Positions 44,025-54,505 are shown, counted from the stretch's first letter. The stretch is DNA of 64,000 nt from Streptomyces roseolus (GCF_014649855.1 NZ_BMTV01000015.1:119755-183754); one strand, 5' to 3'. Numbers and translations: made by a program. The notes: generated from the sequence alone by a model not told the origin.

Positions 44025-44473
44025 CCCGCCGCACCACCGCCCTGTCCGCCTCCGTGGCGCTCGCCGCCGCCCTCGCGCTCGCCGGGTGCTCGTCCGACGG
44101 CGGAAAGCCCGAGCTGAAGGTCAGCGGCGCGTACATGCCCCAGCCCGTGACGGACATGGCCGGCGGCTTCCTCACCATCGAGAACGCCGGCGACACCGCC
44201 GACAAGCTCACCTCGGTCACCAGCCCGCTCTCGGACGACGTCACGATGCACGAGACGAAGAACCAGAAGATGCAGATGGTGAAGGCCTTCGACATCCCCG
44301 CCAACGGGGAGCTGAAGCTGGCCCGGGGCGGCAACCACCTCATGTTCATGGAGCTGAAGAAGAAGCCGAAGCAGGGCGAGAAGGTCAGCGTCGAGCTGCA
44401 CTTCGAGAAGGCCGACCCGATCACGGTCGAGCTGCCCGTCGAGGCCACCAACCACAACCCGCAGCAGCACTGA
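44021..44473 (+). CDS. ecuC: PCuAC copper chaperone lipoprotein (ECuC)
   Basis: 150 residues. Lipobox ALALAGCSS gives a lipoprotein with Cys near residue 23. The PCuAC domain has the Met/His copper motif: VTMHETKNQKMQM and, 21 residues later, GGNHLMFM; His residues also end the protein (NHNPQQH). The GTG start overlaps the Sco stop (GTGA), so the two are co-translated. Known partner of Sco in Streptomyces for delivering Cu(I) outside the membrane. Confidence 0.94.
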   Translation: MTRRTTALSASVALAAALALAGCSSDGGKPELKVSGAYMPQPVTDMAGGFLTIENAGDTADKLTSVTSPLSDDVTMHETKNQKMQMVKAFDIPANGELKLARGGNHLMFMELKKKPKQGEKVSVELHFEKADPITVELPVEATNHNPQQH

Positions 44474-44494
44474 GCTCGTTGACGGAGTGACACA

Positions 44495-46468
44495 GTGACG
44501 ACAACCACCGCCCCCCGCCTCGGCAGCGCCCTGGCCCGGCTGCTCGTCCTCGCGGCCGCGCTCCTGGGCGTGCTCCTCGCCGGCGCCGCCCCCGCCTCCG
44601 CGCACGCGGCGCTGACCGGGAGCGACCCCGGCGACGGGGCGGTGGTCGCCACCGCCCCCAAGGAGGTCGGCCTCACCTTCTCGGAACAGGTCGCGATGAG
44701 CGCCGACTCGATCCGGGTCCTCGACCCCTCGGGCCGGCGCGCCGACACCGGCGAGATCATCGACCTGTGCAGCGGCGCCGTCGTCAAGTACGGCGTGGCC
44801 CTGCGGGCCGGTCTGCCGGACGGCACCTACACCGTCGCCTGGCAGACCGTCTCCGCCGACAGCCACCCCATCGCCGGTGCCTTCACCTTCTCCATCGGCG
44901 CCCCCTCCGCCACCTCGGTCGCGCTGCCCGAGCAGTCGGTCGGCGGCGGGGTCGTCGGCGCCCTCTACGGGATCGCGCGCTATCTGTCGTACGCGGGCTT
45001 CGCCGTCCTCGTCGGCGGCGGCGCCTTCGTGCTGCTGTGCTGGCCGCGCGGCGCGGGCGTCCGGCCCGTGCAGCGGACCGTGGTCCGGGGCTGGCTGACC
45101 CTCACCGGCGCCACCCTGGTCATGCTGCTGCTGCGCGGCCCGTACACCGGCTCCGGCCGGCTCGCCGACGTCTTCGACCTGGCCGGGCTCCAGGCCGTGC
45201 TCCAGACCAAGACCGGGGCCGCGCTCACCTCCCGGCTGCTGCTGCTCGGGGCTGCGGCGCTCTTCGTCGCCGTCCTCTTCGGCGCGTACGCCCGGCGCAC
45301 CGACCCCAAGGAGCGCAAGGACCTCGCCTTCGGCCTGGGCCTCGGCGGCACCGTGGTCGCCGCGGGCATCGCCGGCACCTGGGCGCTCGCCGAGCACGCC
45401 TCCACCGGCATCCAGCCCGGCATCGCCATGCCGGTCGACATCCTGCACCTGCTGGCGGTCGCCGCGTGGCTCGGCGGCCTCACCACCCTGCTCGTCGCCC
45501 TCTACCGGACGCCCTCCGTGGAGCGCGCGGCCGTCGAGCGCTTCTCCCGGGTCGCCTTCGTCTCGGTCGCCGCCCTGGTGGCCACCGGCCTCTACCAGTC
45601 CTGGCGCCAGGTCGGCTCCTGGTCGGCGCTCACCGGCACCCGGTACGGGCAGCTGCTCCTGGTGAAGATCGGTCTGATGGCCGTCCTCGTCGGCATCGCC
45701 TGGATATCCCGCCGCTGGACCCGTCGCCTGGCGGAACGGACGGTGACGCGGGCCGAGGGAGAGGAGCGTGAGCAGCACCTTCAGGAGGAGCCCGCGGAGG
45801 AGGACCGTCAGGAGGAGACGGGCACGGACGAGACGGGCACGGAGGGGAGCGGCACGGAGGGGTCCGCTCCCGAGGACGGGCCGGATCCCGAGCGGGCGGC
45901 CCAGCTCGCCCGGCAGCGGGCCGCCGTGGCCACCGCCCGGCGGAAGAAGGAGCGGGACGCGGACCCCGAGCGGACCGGACTGCGCCGCTCGGTGGTCACC
46001 GAGGCCGCCGTGGCCGTCGTCCTGCTCGCCGTGACCACCGTCCTCACCTCCACCGAACCCGGCCGCACCGAGGAGGAGGCCGCCCGGAACGGCGGGACGA
46101 CGGCCGGCTCGGCCGCGGTGCCCGACCGCCCGGTCGACATCCGCCTCCCCTTCGACACCGGCGGCGTGGACGGCGAGGGCGTCGTCCGGCTCAGCCTCGA
46201 CCCGGGCCGCACCGGCGCCAACGCCCTGCACCTCTTCGTGGAGCGCCCCAACGGCAAGCCGCTGGACGTCCCCGAGATCAAGGTGAACCTCACCCTGGAG
46301 GAGAAGGGCGTCGGCCCGCTGCCCGTCGCCCCCGACCGGATCCAGACCGGGCACTGGAGCGCGAGCGGCGTCCAGCTCCCGCTGCCCGGCGAATGGCGGA
46401 TCCAGGTGACGGTCCGTACGTCCGAGATCGACCAGACCACCATCGAGAAGAACGTCAAGATCGGCTGA
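44495..46468 (+). CDS. CopC-CopD fusion copper transport protein (YcnJ-like)
   Basis: 657 residues. Signal peptide ends ASAHAALTGS, so the mature CopC domain starts with the copper His; CopC motifs are VGLTFSEQVAMSADSIRVL and DSHPIAGAFTFSIG. A CopD membrane domain of about eight helices follows (from GIARYLSYAGFAVLVGGGAF). A cytoplasmic charged insert (EETGTDETGTEGSGTEG-like) precedes one more helix and an external YtkA-like beta domain (ANALHLFVERPNGKPLDVPE). GTG 44495 has GGAG upstream. It lies 21 nt after ecuC. Confidence 0.93.
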   Translation: MTTTTAPRLGSALARLLVLAAALLGVLLAGAAPASAHAALTGSDPGDGAVVATAPKEVGLTFSEQVAMSADSIRVLDPSGRRADTGEIIDLCSGAVVKYGVALRAGLPDGTYTVAWQTVSADSHPIAGAFTFSIGAPSATSVALPEQSVGGGVVGALYGIARYLSYAGFAVLVGGGAFVLLCWPRGAGVRPVQRTVVRGWLTLTGATLVMLLLRGPYTGSGRLADVFDLAGLQAVLQTKTGAALTSRLLLLGAAALFVAVLFGAYARRTDPKERKDLAFGLGLGGTVVAAGIAGTWALAEHASTGIQPGIAMPVDILHLLAVAAWLGGLTTLLVALYRTPSVERAAVERFSRVAFVSVAALVATGLYQSWRQVGSWSALTGTRYGQLLLVKIGLMAVLVGIAWISRRWTRRLAERTVTRAEGEEREQHLQEEPAEEDRQEETGTDETGTEGSGTEGSAPEDGPDPERAAQLARQRAAVATARRKKERDADPERTGLRRSVVTEAAVAVVLLAVTTVLTSTEPGRTEEEAARNGGTTAGSAAVPDRPVDIRLPFDTGGVDGEGVVRLSLDPGRTGANALHLFVERPNGKPLDVPEIKVNLTLEEKGVGPLPVAPDRIQTGHWSASGVQLPLPGEWRIQVTVRTSEIDQTTIEKNVKIG

Positions 46469-47791
46469 ATGACCGTGAGCAACCCCGTGACCGGCCCCGC
46501 GCCCGATGGTGCCCCCGCCCCCGGCACCGACAGCGGCCACCTCGACATCTCCCGGCGCCGGCTGCTCGGCACCGTCGGCGCGGCGGGCGCGGCCGGCCTG
46601 GTGATCGGCGCCGCCGGCGGCGCCGGCATCGCGACGGCCGTCTCGAAGGACGGCACCGCCGTGCCCGGAGCGGGCGGCTCCCGCGCCCTCGCCTCGGTGG
46701 GCGCCACCGAGGTGGGGTTCCACGGGAGGCATCAGCCCGGGATCACCACCCCGCTCCAGTCGCGGGGCCATCTGGTCGCCTTCGACCTCGTGCCGGGCGC
46801 CGGGCGCCGGGAGGCCGCCGCGCTGCTGCGTCGCTGGTCGGCGACGGCGCGGACGCTGATGGCGGGGGAAGCCCCGCCCGAGGACACCGGGATCGCGCTG
46901 GACGCGGGCCCGTCCTCCCTCACGGTCACCTTCGGCTTCGGCCGCACCTTCTTCGACCGGACCGGGCTCGCCGCCCGGCGCCCGGCGCAGCTCGACCCGC
47001 TGCCCGCCTTCTCCTCCGACGCGGTCGACCCGAAGCGCTCGGAAGGCGATCTGTGGGTGCAGATCGGGGCGGACGACGCCCTGGTCGCCTTCCACGCGCT
47101 GCGCGCGATCCAGAAGGACGCCGGGGACGCGGCCCGGGTCCGCTGGCAGATGAACGGCTTCAACCGCTCCGCCGGGGCGACCGCGCGCCCGATGACGGCC
47201 CGGAACCTGATGGGGCAGGTCGACGGCACCAACAATCCGAAGACCACCGACCCCGACTTCGACCGGCGGATCTTCGTCCCGATCGGGGCGACCGGCGCGC
47301 AGGACTGGATGGCGGGCGGCTCCTACGCGGTCGTGCGGCGGATCCGGATGCTCCTGGACGACTGGGAGGGGCTGGCGCGGGAGAAGCAGGAGCAGGTCAT
47401 CGGCCGCCGCAAGGCGGACGGGGCGCCGCTCTCGGGCGGCTCGGAGACGACTCCGCTGGACCTGGACAAGCTGGGCCCGGACGGGAAGCCGGTCATCCCC
47501 GGCAACGCCCACGCCCGGATCTCCGCCCCCGAACAGAACGGCGGTGCGGCCATGCTGCGCCGTCCCTTCTCCTTCCACGACGGGATCGGCGCGGACGGCG
47601 CCCCGGACGCCGGCCTCCTTTTCATCTGCTGGCAGGCCGACCCGCTGCGCGGCTTCGTACCGGTGCAGCGGAAGCTCGACCGGGGCGACGCGCTGTCGCC
47701 CTTCATCCGGCACGAGTCGAGCGGTCTCTACGCCGTACCGGGCGGGGCGGCCGAGGGCGAGTACGTCGGCCAGCGGCTGCTGGAGTCCTGA
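46469..47791 (+). CDS. dtpA: Tat-exported Dyp-type heme peroxidase
   Basis: 440 residues. Tat signal with SRRRLLGTVGAAGAAGLVIG. Dyp peroxidase domain: GHLVAFDLVPGAGRREAAAL, the GxxDG motif in MGQVDGTNNPKT (distal Asp), FVPIGATGAQDWMAGGSYAV and the heme region NAHARISAPEQ and FSFHDGIGADG. ATG 46469 follows the copC-copD stop directly (TGAATG). In S. lividans the orthologue DtpA is needed with the copper chaperones for maturation of the copper oxidase GlxA and for morphogenesis, which explains its place in this operon. Confidence 0.95.
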   Translation: MTVSNPVTGPAPDGAPAPGTDSGHLDISRRRLLGTVGAAGAAGLVIGAAGGAGIATAVSKDGTAVPGAGGSRALASVGATEVGFHGRHQPGITTPLQSRGHLVAFDLVPGAGRREAAALLRRWSATARTLMAGEAPPEDTGIALDAGPSSLTVTFGFGRTFFDRTGLAARRPAQLDPLPAFSSDAVDPKRSEGDLWVQIGADDALVAFHALRAIQKDAGDAARVRWQMNGFNRSAGATARPMTARNLMGQVDGTNNPKTTDPDFDRRIFVPIGATGAQDWMAGGSYAVVRRIRMLLDDWEGLAREKQEQVIGRRKADGAPLSGGSETTPLDLDKLGPDGKPVIPGNAHARISAPEQNGGAAMLRRPFSFHDGIGADGAPDAGLLFICWQADPLRGFVPVQRKLDRGDALSPFIRHESSGLYAVPGGAAEGEYVGQRLLES

Positions 47792-47872
47792 GGCCGGCCC
47801 GAGGGGCCCGGCGGCCGGGGCCCGGTGCGGGTCGAGGGCTGAGACGGGGCGGGGCAGGGCGCCGAGGCGCAT

Positions 47873-47878
47873 TAGGGT
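47873..47878 (+). promoter_or_regulatory. -10 box of pheA (leaderless)
   Basis: TAGGGT lies exactly 6 nt before the pheA ATG, so transcription should start at or next to the start codon. No ribosome-binding site is present. Confidence 0.5.
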
Positions 47879-47884
47879 GACGGT

Positions 47885-48820
47885 ATGTCCGCCACTCGGT
47901 ACACCTACCTCGGCCCCGAAGGCACGTTCACGGAGGCCGCGCTGCGGAGCCTGCCCGAGGCGGCGACGCGGGAACTCGTCCCCATGGTCTCGGTCCCGGC
48001 CGCGCTCGACGCCGTGCGGAACGGGGAGGCGGCCGCCGCGCTCGTCCCGATCGAGAACTCGGTCGAGGGCGGGGTGACGGCGACCCTCGACGAGCTGGCC
48101 TCCGGCGAGCGGCTGATGATCTACCGCGAGGTGCTGCTGCCGATCTCCTTCGCGCTGCTCGTGCGGCCCGGGACCGCGCTGTCGGACGTCAAGACGGTCA
48201 CGGGCCATCCGGTGGCCCAGCCGCAGGTGCGCAAGTGGCTGCGCAAGCACCTCCCGGAGGCGGTGTGGGAATCGGCGGCGTCCAACGCGGACGGTGCCCG
48301 GCTGGTGCAGGAGGGGCGGTTCGACGCGGCCTTCGCGGGTGAGTTCGCGGCGGCGACGTACGGCCTGGAGGCACTGGTCAAGGAGATCCACGACGCGGAG
48401 AACGCGGAGACGCGGTTCGTGCTCGTGGGCCGCCCCGCCCGGCCGGCGGCGCCGACCGGCGCGGACAAGACCTCGGTGGTGCTGTGGCTGGGTGACGATC
48501 ATCCGGGTGCCCTTCTGGAACTCCTCCAGGAGTTCGCGGTGCGTGGGGTGAACCTGATGCTGATCCAGTCCCGGCCGACGGGGGCGGGGATCGGGAACTA
48601 CTGCTTCGCCGTCGACGCCGAGGGCCATGTCTCGGACCGGCGCGTCGCCGAGGCGCTGATGGGTCTGAAGCGGATCTGCCCCGAGGTGCGCTTCCTCGGC
48701 TCGTATCCGCGGGCGGGCGCCTCCCGCGCGGACGTCAGGCCGCTGCGGCGGGGGACCTCGGACGAAGAGTTCACGGCTGCCTCCGACTGGCTGGCGAGGG
48801 CCCAGGACGGAAGGGCCTGA
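47885..48820 (+). CDS. pheA: Prephenate dehydratase
   Basis: 311 residues. Catalytic domain with YTYLGPEGTFTEAALRSL, VPIENSVEGGVTATLDELAS, and the substrate motif ETRFVLVGR; C-terminal ACT domain (HPGALLELLQEFAVRGVNLM; GNYCFAVDAEGH) for phenylalanine feedback. It converts prephenate to phenylpyruvate in phenylalanine synthesis. Monofunctional, as usual in actinobacteria. Begins at a leaderless-type ATG and is followed by its own terminator. Confidence 0.97.
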   Translation: MSATRYTYLGPEGTFTEAALRSLPEAATRELVPMVSVPAALDAVRNGEAAAALVPIENSVEGGVTATLDELASGERLMIYREVLLPISFALLVRPGTALSDVKTVTGHPVAQPQVRKWLRKHLPEAVWESAASNADGARLVQEGRFDAAFAGEFAAATYGLEALVKEIHDAENAETRFVLVGRPARPAAPTGADKTSVVLWLGDDHPGALLELLQEFAVRGVNLMLIQSRPTGAGIGNYCFAVDAEGHVSDRRVAEALMGLKRICPEVRFLGSYPRAGASRADVRPLRRGTSDEEFTAASDWLARAQDGRA

Positions 48821-48858
48821 CCGCGATAGTGACCGAACGGCGCGGTGGGTGCGCTCGT

Positions 48859-49174
48859 TCGTCCACAGGTAGGCACTGTTAGTCCTACCTGCATATTTTT
48901 TGGTTTCCCCCTCACTTATCCACAGGCTTGGTGCGCAAGCTGGGGACAAGTCGACACCTGCTCCCGACAAGGTCGACAAATCACCCTCATCACCCCTCGC
49001 GCGCGTGGACTCCATCCACAGGCCCCGCCGTTGTCCACGTCAGAACGGGCCCAGGCCACTCACTCTTCAGAGGGAGGGATTCCCCTCGAAATGAGTGGGA
49101 GAATCGCGTTTGATCACGCAATTCGGAGGCAGCGGGGCCTGAATCCACAGAACTTCCTCACACCCTGTGGATAA
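48859..49174. promoter_or_regulatory. Cluster of DnaA-box-like sequences between pheA and serS
   Basis: Within 316 bp: TCGTCCACA (48859-48867), TTATCCACA (48916-48924, perfect), CCATCCACA (49012-49020), TTGTCCACG (49031-49039), GAATCCACA (49141-49149) and inverted TGTGGATAA (49166-49174, perfect). Two perfect and four near matches to the DnaA box TT(A/G)TCCACA are far above chance in such GC-rich DNA. The 465-bp gap (48821-49285) is unusually AT-rich. No gene is seen in it. Confidence 0.65.
48866..48901 (+). terminator. Rho-independent terminator of pheA
   Basis: 8-bp stem CAGGTAGG/CCTACCTG (48866-48873/48884-48891) with a 10-nt loop, followed by CATA and a run of six T. The T-run is rare in this genome and makes this a classical terminator. 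Confidence 0.75.
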
Positions 49175-49273
49175 CTCGATTCCCGGGAATTCCCAGGACC
49201 TCACCAAGACCCTCAATTCGGGCATATCAACACGCCCTCTTTTATCCGGTGAGGGCGCGCGAGCACACACCGG

Positions 49274-49279
49274 TAGCCT
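49274..49279 (+). promoter_or_regulatory. -10 box of serS (leaderless)
   Basis: TAGCCT lies 6 nt before the serS GTG, the same geometry as at pheA. Confidence 0.45.
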
Positions 49280-49285
49280 GGTGGG

Positions 49286-50575
49286 GTGATTGACCTTCGC
49301 CTGCTCCGTGAGGACCCCGACCGTGTTCGCGCCTCCCAGCGCGCCCGTGGAGAGGACGTCGGCCTCGTCGACGCCCTGCTCTCCGCCGATGAGCGGCGCA
49401 GGTCGTCCGGCGTCCGCTTCGACGAGCTCCGTTCCGAGCAGAAGGCGCTCGGAAAGCTGATCCCCAAGGCCACCCCCGAGGAGCGCGCCGAGCTCCTCCA
49501 GCGCGCCGAACAGCTCAAGACCGACGTCAAGGCCGCCGAGGCCGAGCAGAACGAGGCCGACGAGACGGCCCGTGCGCTCCTCCTCCGGCTCGGCAACATC
49601 GTCCACGAGGACGTGCCGGTCGGCGGCGAGGAGGACTTCGTCGTCCTGGAGACGCACGGCACCATCCGCGACTTCGCCGCCGAGGGCTTCGCGCCCAAGG
49701 ACCACCTGGAGCTCGGCGAGGCGCTGGGCGCCATCGACGTCGAGCGCGGCGCCAAGGTCTCCGGCTCGCGCTTCTACTACCTGACCGGCGTCGGCGCGCT
49801 CCTGGAGCTCGCGCTGGTCAACGCCGCCATCGCGCAGGCCACCGAGGCCGGCTTCATCCCGATGCTCACCCCCGCGCTGGTCCGCCCGCGCGCCATGGAG
49901 GGCACCGGCTTCCTCGGCCAGGCCGCGGAGAACGTGTACCACCTGGAGAAGGACGACTACTACCTGGTCGGCACCTCCGAGGTCCCGCTCGCCGCGTACC
50001 ACATGGACGAGATCATCGACGCCGACAAGCTGCCGCTGCGGTACGCGGGCTTCTCGCCCTGCTTCCGCCGCGAGGCCGGCACGTACGGCAAGGACACCCG
50101 CGGCATCTTCCGCGTCCACCAGTTCGACAAGGTCGAGATGTTCTCGTACGTCGCGCCCGAGGACGCGGAGAACGAGCACAAGCGACTCCTGGACTGGGAG
50201 AAGCAGTGGCTCACCTCCCTGGAGCTGCCCTTCCAGGTCATCGACGTCGCCACCGGCGACCTCGGCGCCTCCGCCTCCCGCAAGTTCGACTGCGAGGCGT
50301 GGATCCCCACCCAGGGCAAGTACCGCGAGCTGACCTCGGCGTCCAACTGCGACGGCTTCCAGGCCCGCCGCCTCTCGGTCCGCATGCGCGAGGAGCAGGG
50401 CGGAAAGAAGACCGTCCAGCCGCTCGCCACGCTGAACGGCACGCTGTGCGCCGTCCCGCGCACCATCGTCGCCATCCTGGAGAACCACCAGCTCGCCGAC
50501 GGTTCGGTGCGCGTCCCGGAGGTCCTCCGGCCGTACCTGGGCGGGCGCGAGGTCCTGGAGCCGATCGCCAAGTGA
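49286..50575 (+). CDS. serS: Seryl-tRNA synthetase
   Basis: 429 residues, class II. N-terminal coiled-coil arm (about 25-105: RSEQKALGKLIPKATPEERA). Motif 1 region near MLTPALVRPRAMEGTGF, motif 2 in YAGFSPCFRREAGTYGKDTR GIFRVHQF order, and motif 3 near NGTLCAVPRTIVAILENHQ. The EVPL and TSASNC elements for seryl-adenylate and Ser recognition are present. GTG 49286 is placed as for a leaderless mRNA. It charges the tRNA-Ser species, two of which lie in this window. Confidence 0.98.
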   Translation: MIDLRLLREDPDRVRASQRARGEDVGLVDALLSADERRRSSGVRFDELRSEQKALGKLIPKATPEERAELLQRAEQLKTDVKAAEAEQNEADETARALLLRLGNIVHEDVPVGGEEDFVVLETHGTIRDFAAEGFAPKDHLELGEALGAIDVERGAKVSGSRFYYLTGVGALLELALVNAAIAQATEAGFIPMLTPALVRPRAMEGTGFLGQAAENVYHLEKDDYYLVGTSEVPLAAYHMDEIIDADKLPLRYAGFSPCFRREAGTYGKDTRGIFRVHQFDKVEMFSYVAPEDAENEHKRLLDWEKQWLTSLELPFQVIDVATGDLGASASRKFDCEAWIPTQGKYRELTSASNCDGFQARRLSVRMREEQGGKKTVQPLATLNGTLCAVPRTIVAILENHQLADGSVRVPEVLRPYLGGREVLEPIAK

Positions 50576-51378
50576 GCGCCTTCCCCTACCGCTTGGTCGC
50601 GACGGACCTCGACGGCACGCTGCTGCGGGCCGACGAGTCCGTCTCGGACCGCACCCGGGAGGCACTCGCCGCGGTGACGGCGGCGGGCGCCGCGCACATC
50701 GTCGTCACCGGCCGGGCGGTGCCCTGGACCCGTCACATCCTCGACGACCTCGGCTACGAGGGCATCGCGGTGTGCGGCCAGGGCGCGCAGGTCTACCACG
50801 CCGGCGAGCACCGGCTGCTGACCTCCCTCACCCTGGACCGGCAGCTCGCCGGACTCGCGCTGTCCAAGATCGAGGCGGAGATCGGTCCGCTGGCTCTGGC
50901 CGCGAGCCGGGACGGCCTGGAGGGCGAGGTCCTGGTGGGCCCCGGCTACCGGGCCCAGGAGGGCCCGCTGCCGTACGTGCCGTACGAGGACCCGGCCGAG
51001 GTGTGGGCGGCGCCGCTCACCAAGCTCTACCTCCAGCACCCGACGCTGGGCGACGACGAGCTGACGGCCGTCGCGCGCGCCACCGTCGGCGGCCTCGTCG
51101 ACGTGGTCATGGCGGGCCCGGGGATCGTGGAGATCCTGCCGCTCGGCCTGAGCAAGGCCACCGGCCTGTCGCTGGCGGCGCGCCGGCTGGGCGTGAAGGC
51201 GGCGGAGACCATCGCCTTCGGCGACATGCCCAACGACATCCCGATGTTCGGCTGGGCCGCGCACGGAGTCGCGATGGGCAACGCGCACGAGGAGCTGCGG
51301 GCGGTCGCGGACGAGGTGACCGACTCCAACGAGGAGGACGGCATCGCGGTCGTCCTGGAGCGACTGCTGGCGGGCTGA
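50572..51378 (+). CDS. HAD-superfamily (Cof-type) phosphatase
   Basis: 268 residues. HAD motif I is LVATDLDGTLLRADE, motif II HIVVTGRAV, Lys in LGLSKATGLSLAARRLGV, and motif IV FGDMPNDIPMFGWA; a C2B-type cap lies between. These are sugar-phosphate or flavin-nucleotide phosphatases; substrate unknown. The GTG overlaps the serS stop (GTGA), so it is translationally coupled to serS, a linkage that suggests a general metabolic role. Confidence 0.93.
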   Translation: MSAFPYRLVATDLDGTLLRADESVSDRTREALAAVTAAGAAHIVVTGRAVPWTRHILDDLGYEGIAVCGQGAQVYHAGEHRLLTSLTLDRQLAGLALSKIEAEIGPLALAASRDGLEGEVLVGPGYRAQEGPLPYVPYEDPAEVWAAPLTKLYLQHPTLGDDELTAVARATVGGLVDVVMAGPGIVEILPLGLSKATGLSLAARRLGVKAAETIAFGDMPNDIPMFGWAAHGVAMGNAHEELRAVADEVTDSNEEDGIAVVLERLLAG

Positions 51379-51406
51379 TCCGCGTCCGTACCACCGGGAA
51401 CTCCGT

Positions 51407-51441
51407 ACGAAGGCCCGCTCCTTGAGGGAGCGGGCCTTCGT
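51407..51441. terminator. Terminator of the serS operon
   Basis: 15-bp perfect stem ACGAAGGCCCGCTCC/GGAGCGGGCCTTCGT with a 5-nt loop, 29 nt beyond the HAD stop; also faces the convergent rhomboid-like gene. Confidence 0.8.
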
Positions 51442-51520
51442 CGGTCGCGGCCCGCGCGGACCGGAGATCCGCGCGCTCGAAGCGGCCGCCACCGGGGGAT
51501 CCCCCGTTTCCCCCGCACAA

Positions 51521-52192
51521 CTAGTGTGCGCCGGGCGGGCGTTCGTCCGCGAACGGTTTTCCGTGCGCCGGGTGCCGGGTGAGCGGGTGGCAGGCGAGGC
51601 CGATGGCGAGCGAGAGGGCGTGCCCGAGGTCGGTGAAGGTGCGGTCCGTGAGCAGCGGGACGAGGAAGAAGACCACGACGGCGGTGAGGTAGAGCCATCG
51701 CCAGGGCCGGGGGACGCGGTGGGCGAGGATCCCCGCGGAGGCGGCGAGGCCGTAGCTGACGCCGATGTCGACGACGTGCGCCATGCTGCGGGGCACGTCG
51801 TGGTGGGTGATCGCGTAGAGGACGACCTGCTGGCTGACGAGTGTGGCGGCGATGTGGGCGGTGGCCACCGTGAAGAGCCACTTGGGCGTGCCCAGCCAGC
51901 GCTCCACGGGGGCGTGGAAGAGCTCGAAGAGGAGCACGTAGAAGGCCAGTGCGGCCGGATCCTGGATCCAGAGGGCGCTGCCGAGCAGGGCGCGGACCGG
52001 GTGACGGGCGAGCTGGTGGAGGTTGCTGCTGTTGCGGTGCAGCAGATAGGTCTCGAAGCCGTCGGGCGAGAGGGCGAGGACGAGGCTGGTGATCGCGATG
52101 ACCGCGAGCCAGAGATGCGTACCGGGTGACGAACGCACCCACGACCTGATCGGTCGGGACGGTTCGCCACCCGGAGTGGTTTCGCTCGGCAC
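51521..52192 (-). CDS. Rhomboid-like integral membrane protein
   Basis: 223 residues with six hydrophobic helices: LWLAVIAITSLVLAL, ALAFYVLLFELFHAPVERWL, WLFTVATAHIAATLVSQQVV, DIGVSYGLAASAGILAH and WLYLTAVVVFFLVPLL among them. It follows the actinobacterial rhomboid-like family; the usual catalytic pair (Gly-x-Ser and His) reads VSYGLAAS and DLGHALSL, so the Ser is unclear and it may be inactive. GTG 52192 is chosen by position; its ribosome site is weak. Function unknown. Confidence 0.75.
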   Translation of the reverse strand: MPSETTPGGEPSRPIRSWVRSSPGTHLWLAVIAITSLVLALSPDGFETYLLHRNSSNLHQLARHPVRALLGSALWIQDPAALAFYVLLFELFHAPVERWLGTPKWLFTVATAHIAATLVSQQVVLYAITHHDVPRSMAHVVDIGVSYGLAASAGILAHRVPRPWRWLYLTAVVVFFLVPLLTDRTFTDLGHALSLAIGLACHPLTRHPAHGKPFADERPPGAH

Positions 52193-52245
52193 CTGTCCGT
52201 GCCTATCACCCGGGACCGCCGGGCCCGGTGAGGCCCGGCGGGGCC

Positions 52246-53649
<1,404 letters not shown>

Positions 53650-53806
53650 GACTGACTCCCGAAGGTGGTGAGGGTGTTCGGTGCACGTACGAGCCCACAG
53701 TAGTCCGGTCGTCCGCGCAGGGCCGGGGAGATCCGCCACACCTGTGGACGAGTTGTAGGATGACTGGGCAACCGGGTGATCGATCGGATCGGGAGGTACG
53801 GGACGG

Positions 53807-54505
53807 ATGGCGGCACTGAGAGCGGCGGGGCGGACCTCGCTGGTGGACTCCGCGGTGGAACAGCTGCGGGCCCAGCTCGCGGAGGGCGAGTGGACCGTCG
53901 GCGACCGCATCCCCACCGAGCACGAGCTCGCCCAGCAGCTCGGCGTCGGCCGCAACACCGTCCGGGAGGCGGTCCGGGTCCTCGTCCACGCCGGGCTCCT
54001 GGAGTCCCGGCAGGGCAACGGCACCTTCGTCCGCTCCACCGCCGACCCGGCCGCCGTCCTGCGCGGGGTCCGGCACGCCGGCGCCCGGGACGTGCTGGAA
54101 GTGCGGACCGCCCTGGAGGCCGAGGCGGCCCGGCTGGCGGCGGAGCGGCGGGACACCCACGACCTGCTCCGGCTGCGCGCCGCCCTGACCACCCTCCGCG
54201 AGGAGGGCGACCGGGACGCGGACGCCGACCTCGCCTTCCACCTCGCCGTGGTCGGCGCCACCCACAACGCCGCCTTCATCGAGGTCTACCGCTTCTTCTC
54301 CACCCAGGTGCACGAGGTGCTCGTCGAGGCGCTCGGCGACCGCGCGATGCCGCCGGTCGACATCGACGCCCACGAGGCCCTGGTCGCCGCCGTCGAGGCG
54401 GGCGACGCGGACGCCGCCGAACGGCAGGCCCGCGAGCTGCTGCGGATACCGGCGGAGACCGTGGCGGCGCTCATGACGGAGCGCGCCGACGGGACGCGGG
54501 CATGA
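53807..54505 (+). CDS. FadR-family (GntR) transcriptional regulator
   Basis: 232 residues. GntR winged helix at about 12-78 (IPTEHELAQQLGVGRNTVRE AVRVLVHAGLLES) and a FadR-type C-terminal helical domain (FCD; VRTALEAEAARLAAERRDTH, DLAFHLAVVGATHNAAFIEV), which binds an acid ligand through Asp/His residues. ATG 53807 has GGGAGGT upstream and a TAGGAT box near 53756. Its stop overlaps the MFS start (ATGA), so it most likely controls that transporter. Confidence 0.93.
   Translation: MAALRAAGRTSLVDSAVEQLRAQLAEGEWTVGDRIPTEHELAQQLGVGRNTVREAVRVLVHAGLLESRQGNGTFVRSTADPAAVLRGVRHAGARDVLEVRTALEAEAARLAAERRDTHDLLRLRAALTTLREEGDRDADADLAFHLAVVGATHNAAFIEVYRFFSTQVHEVLVEALGDRAMPPVDIDAHEALVAAVEAGDADAAERQARELLRIPAETVAALMTERADGTRA

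Noticed and set aside
42412..47791. Copper operon with Dyp peroxidase as a new system
   Set aside because: The same gene set is already described in Streptomyces lividans (Sco, ECuC, DtpA) for cytochrome oxidase and GlxA maturation.
43979..49015. Minus-strand open frame of 1678 codons
   Set aside because: Mirror of the copper operon and pheA; composition (Gly/Arg/Asp/His-rich) is the antisense shadow of GC-rich genes.
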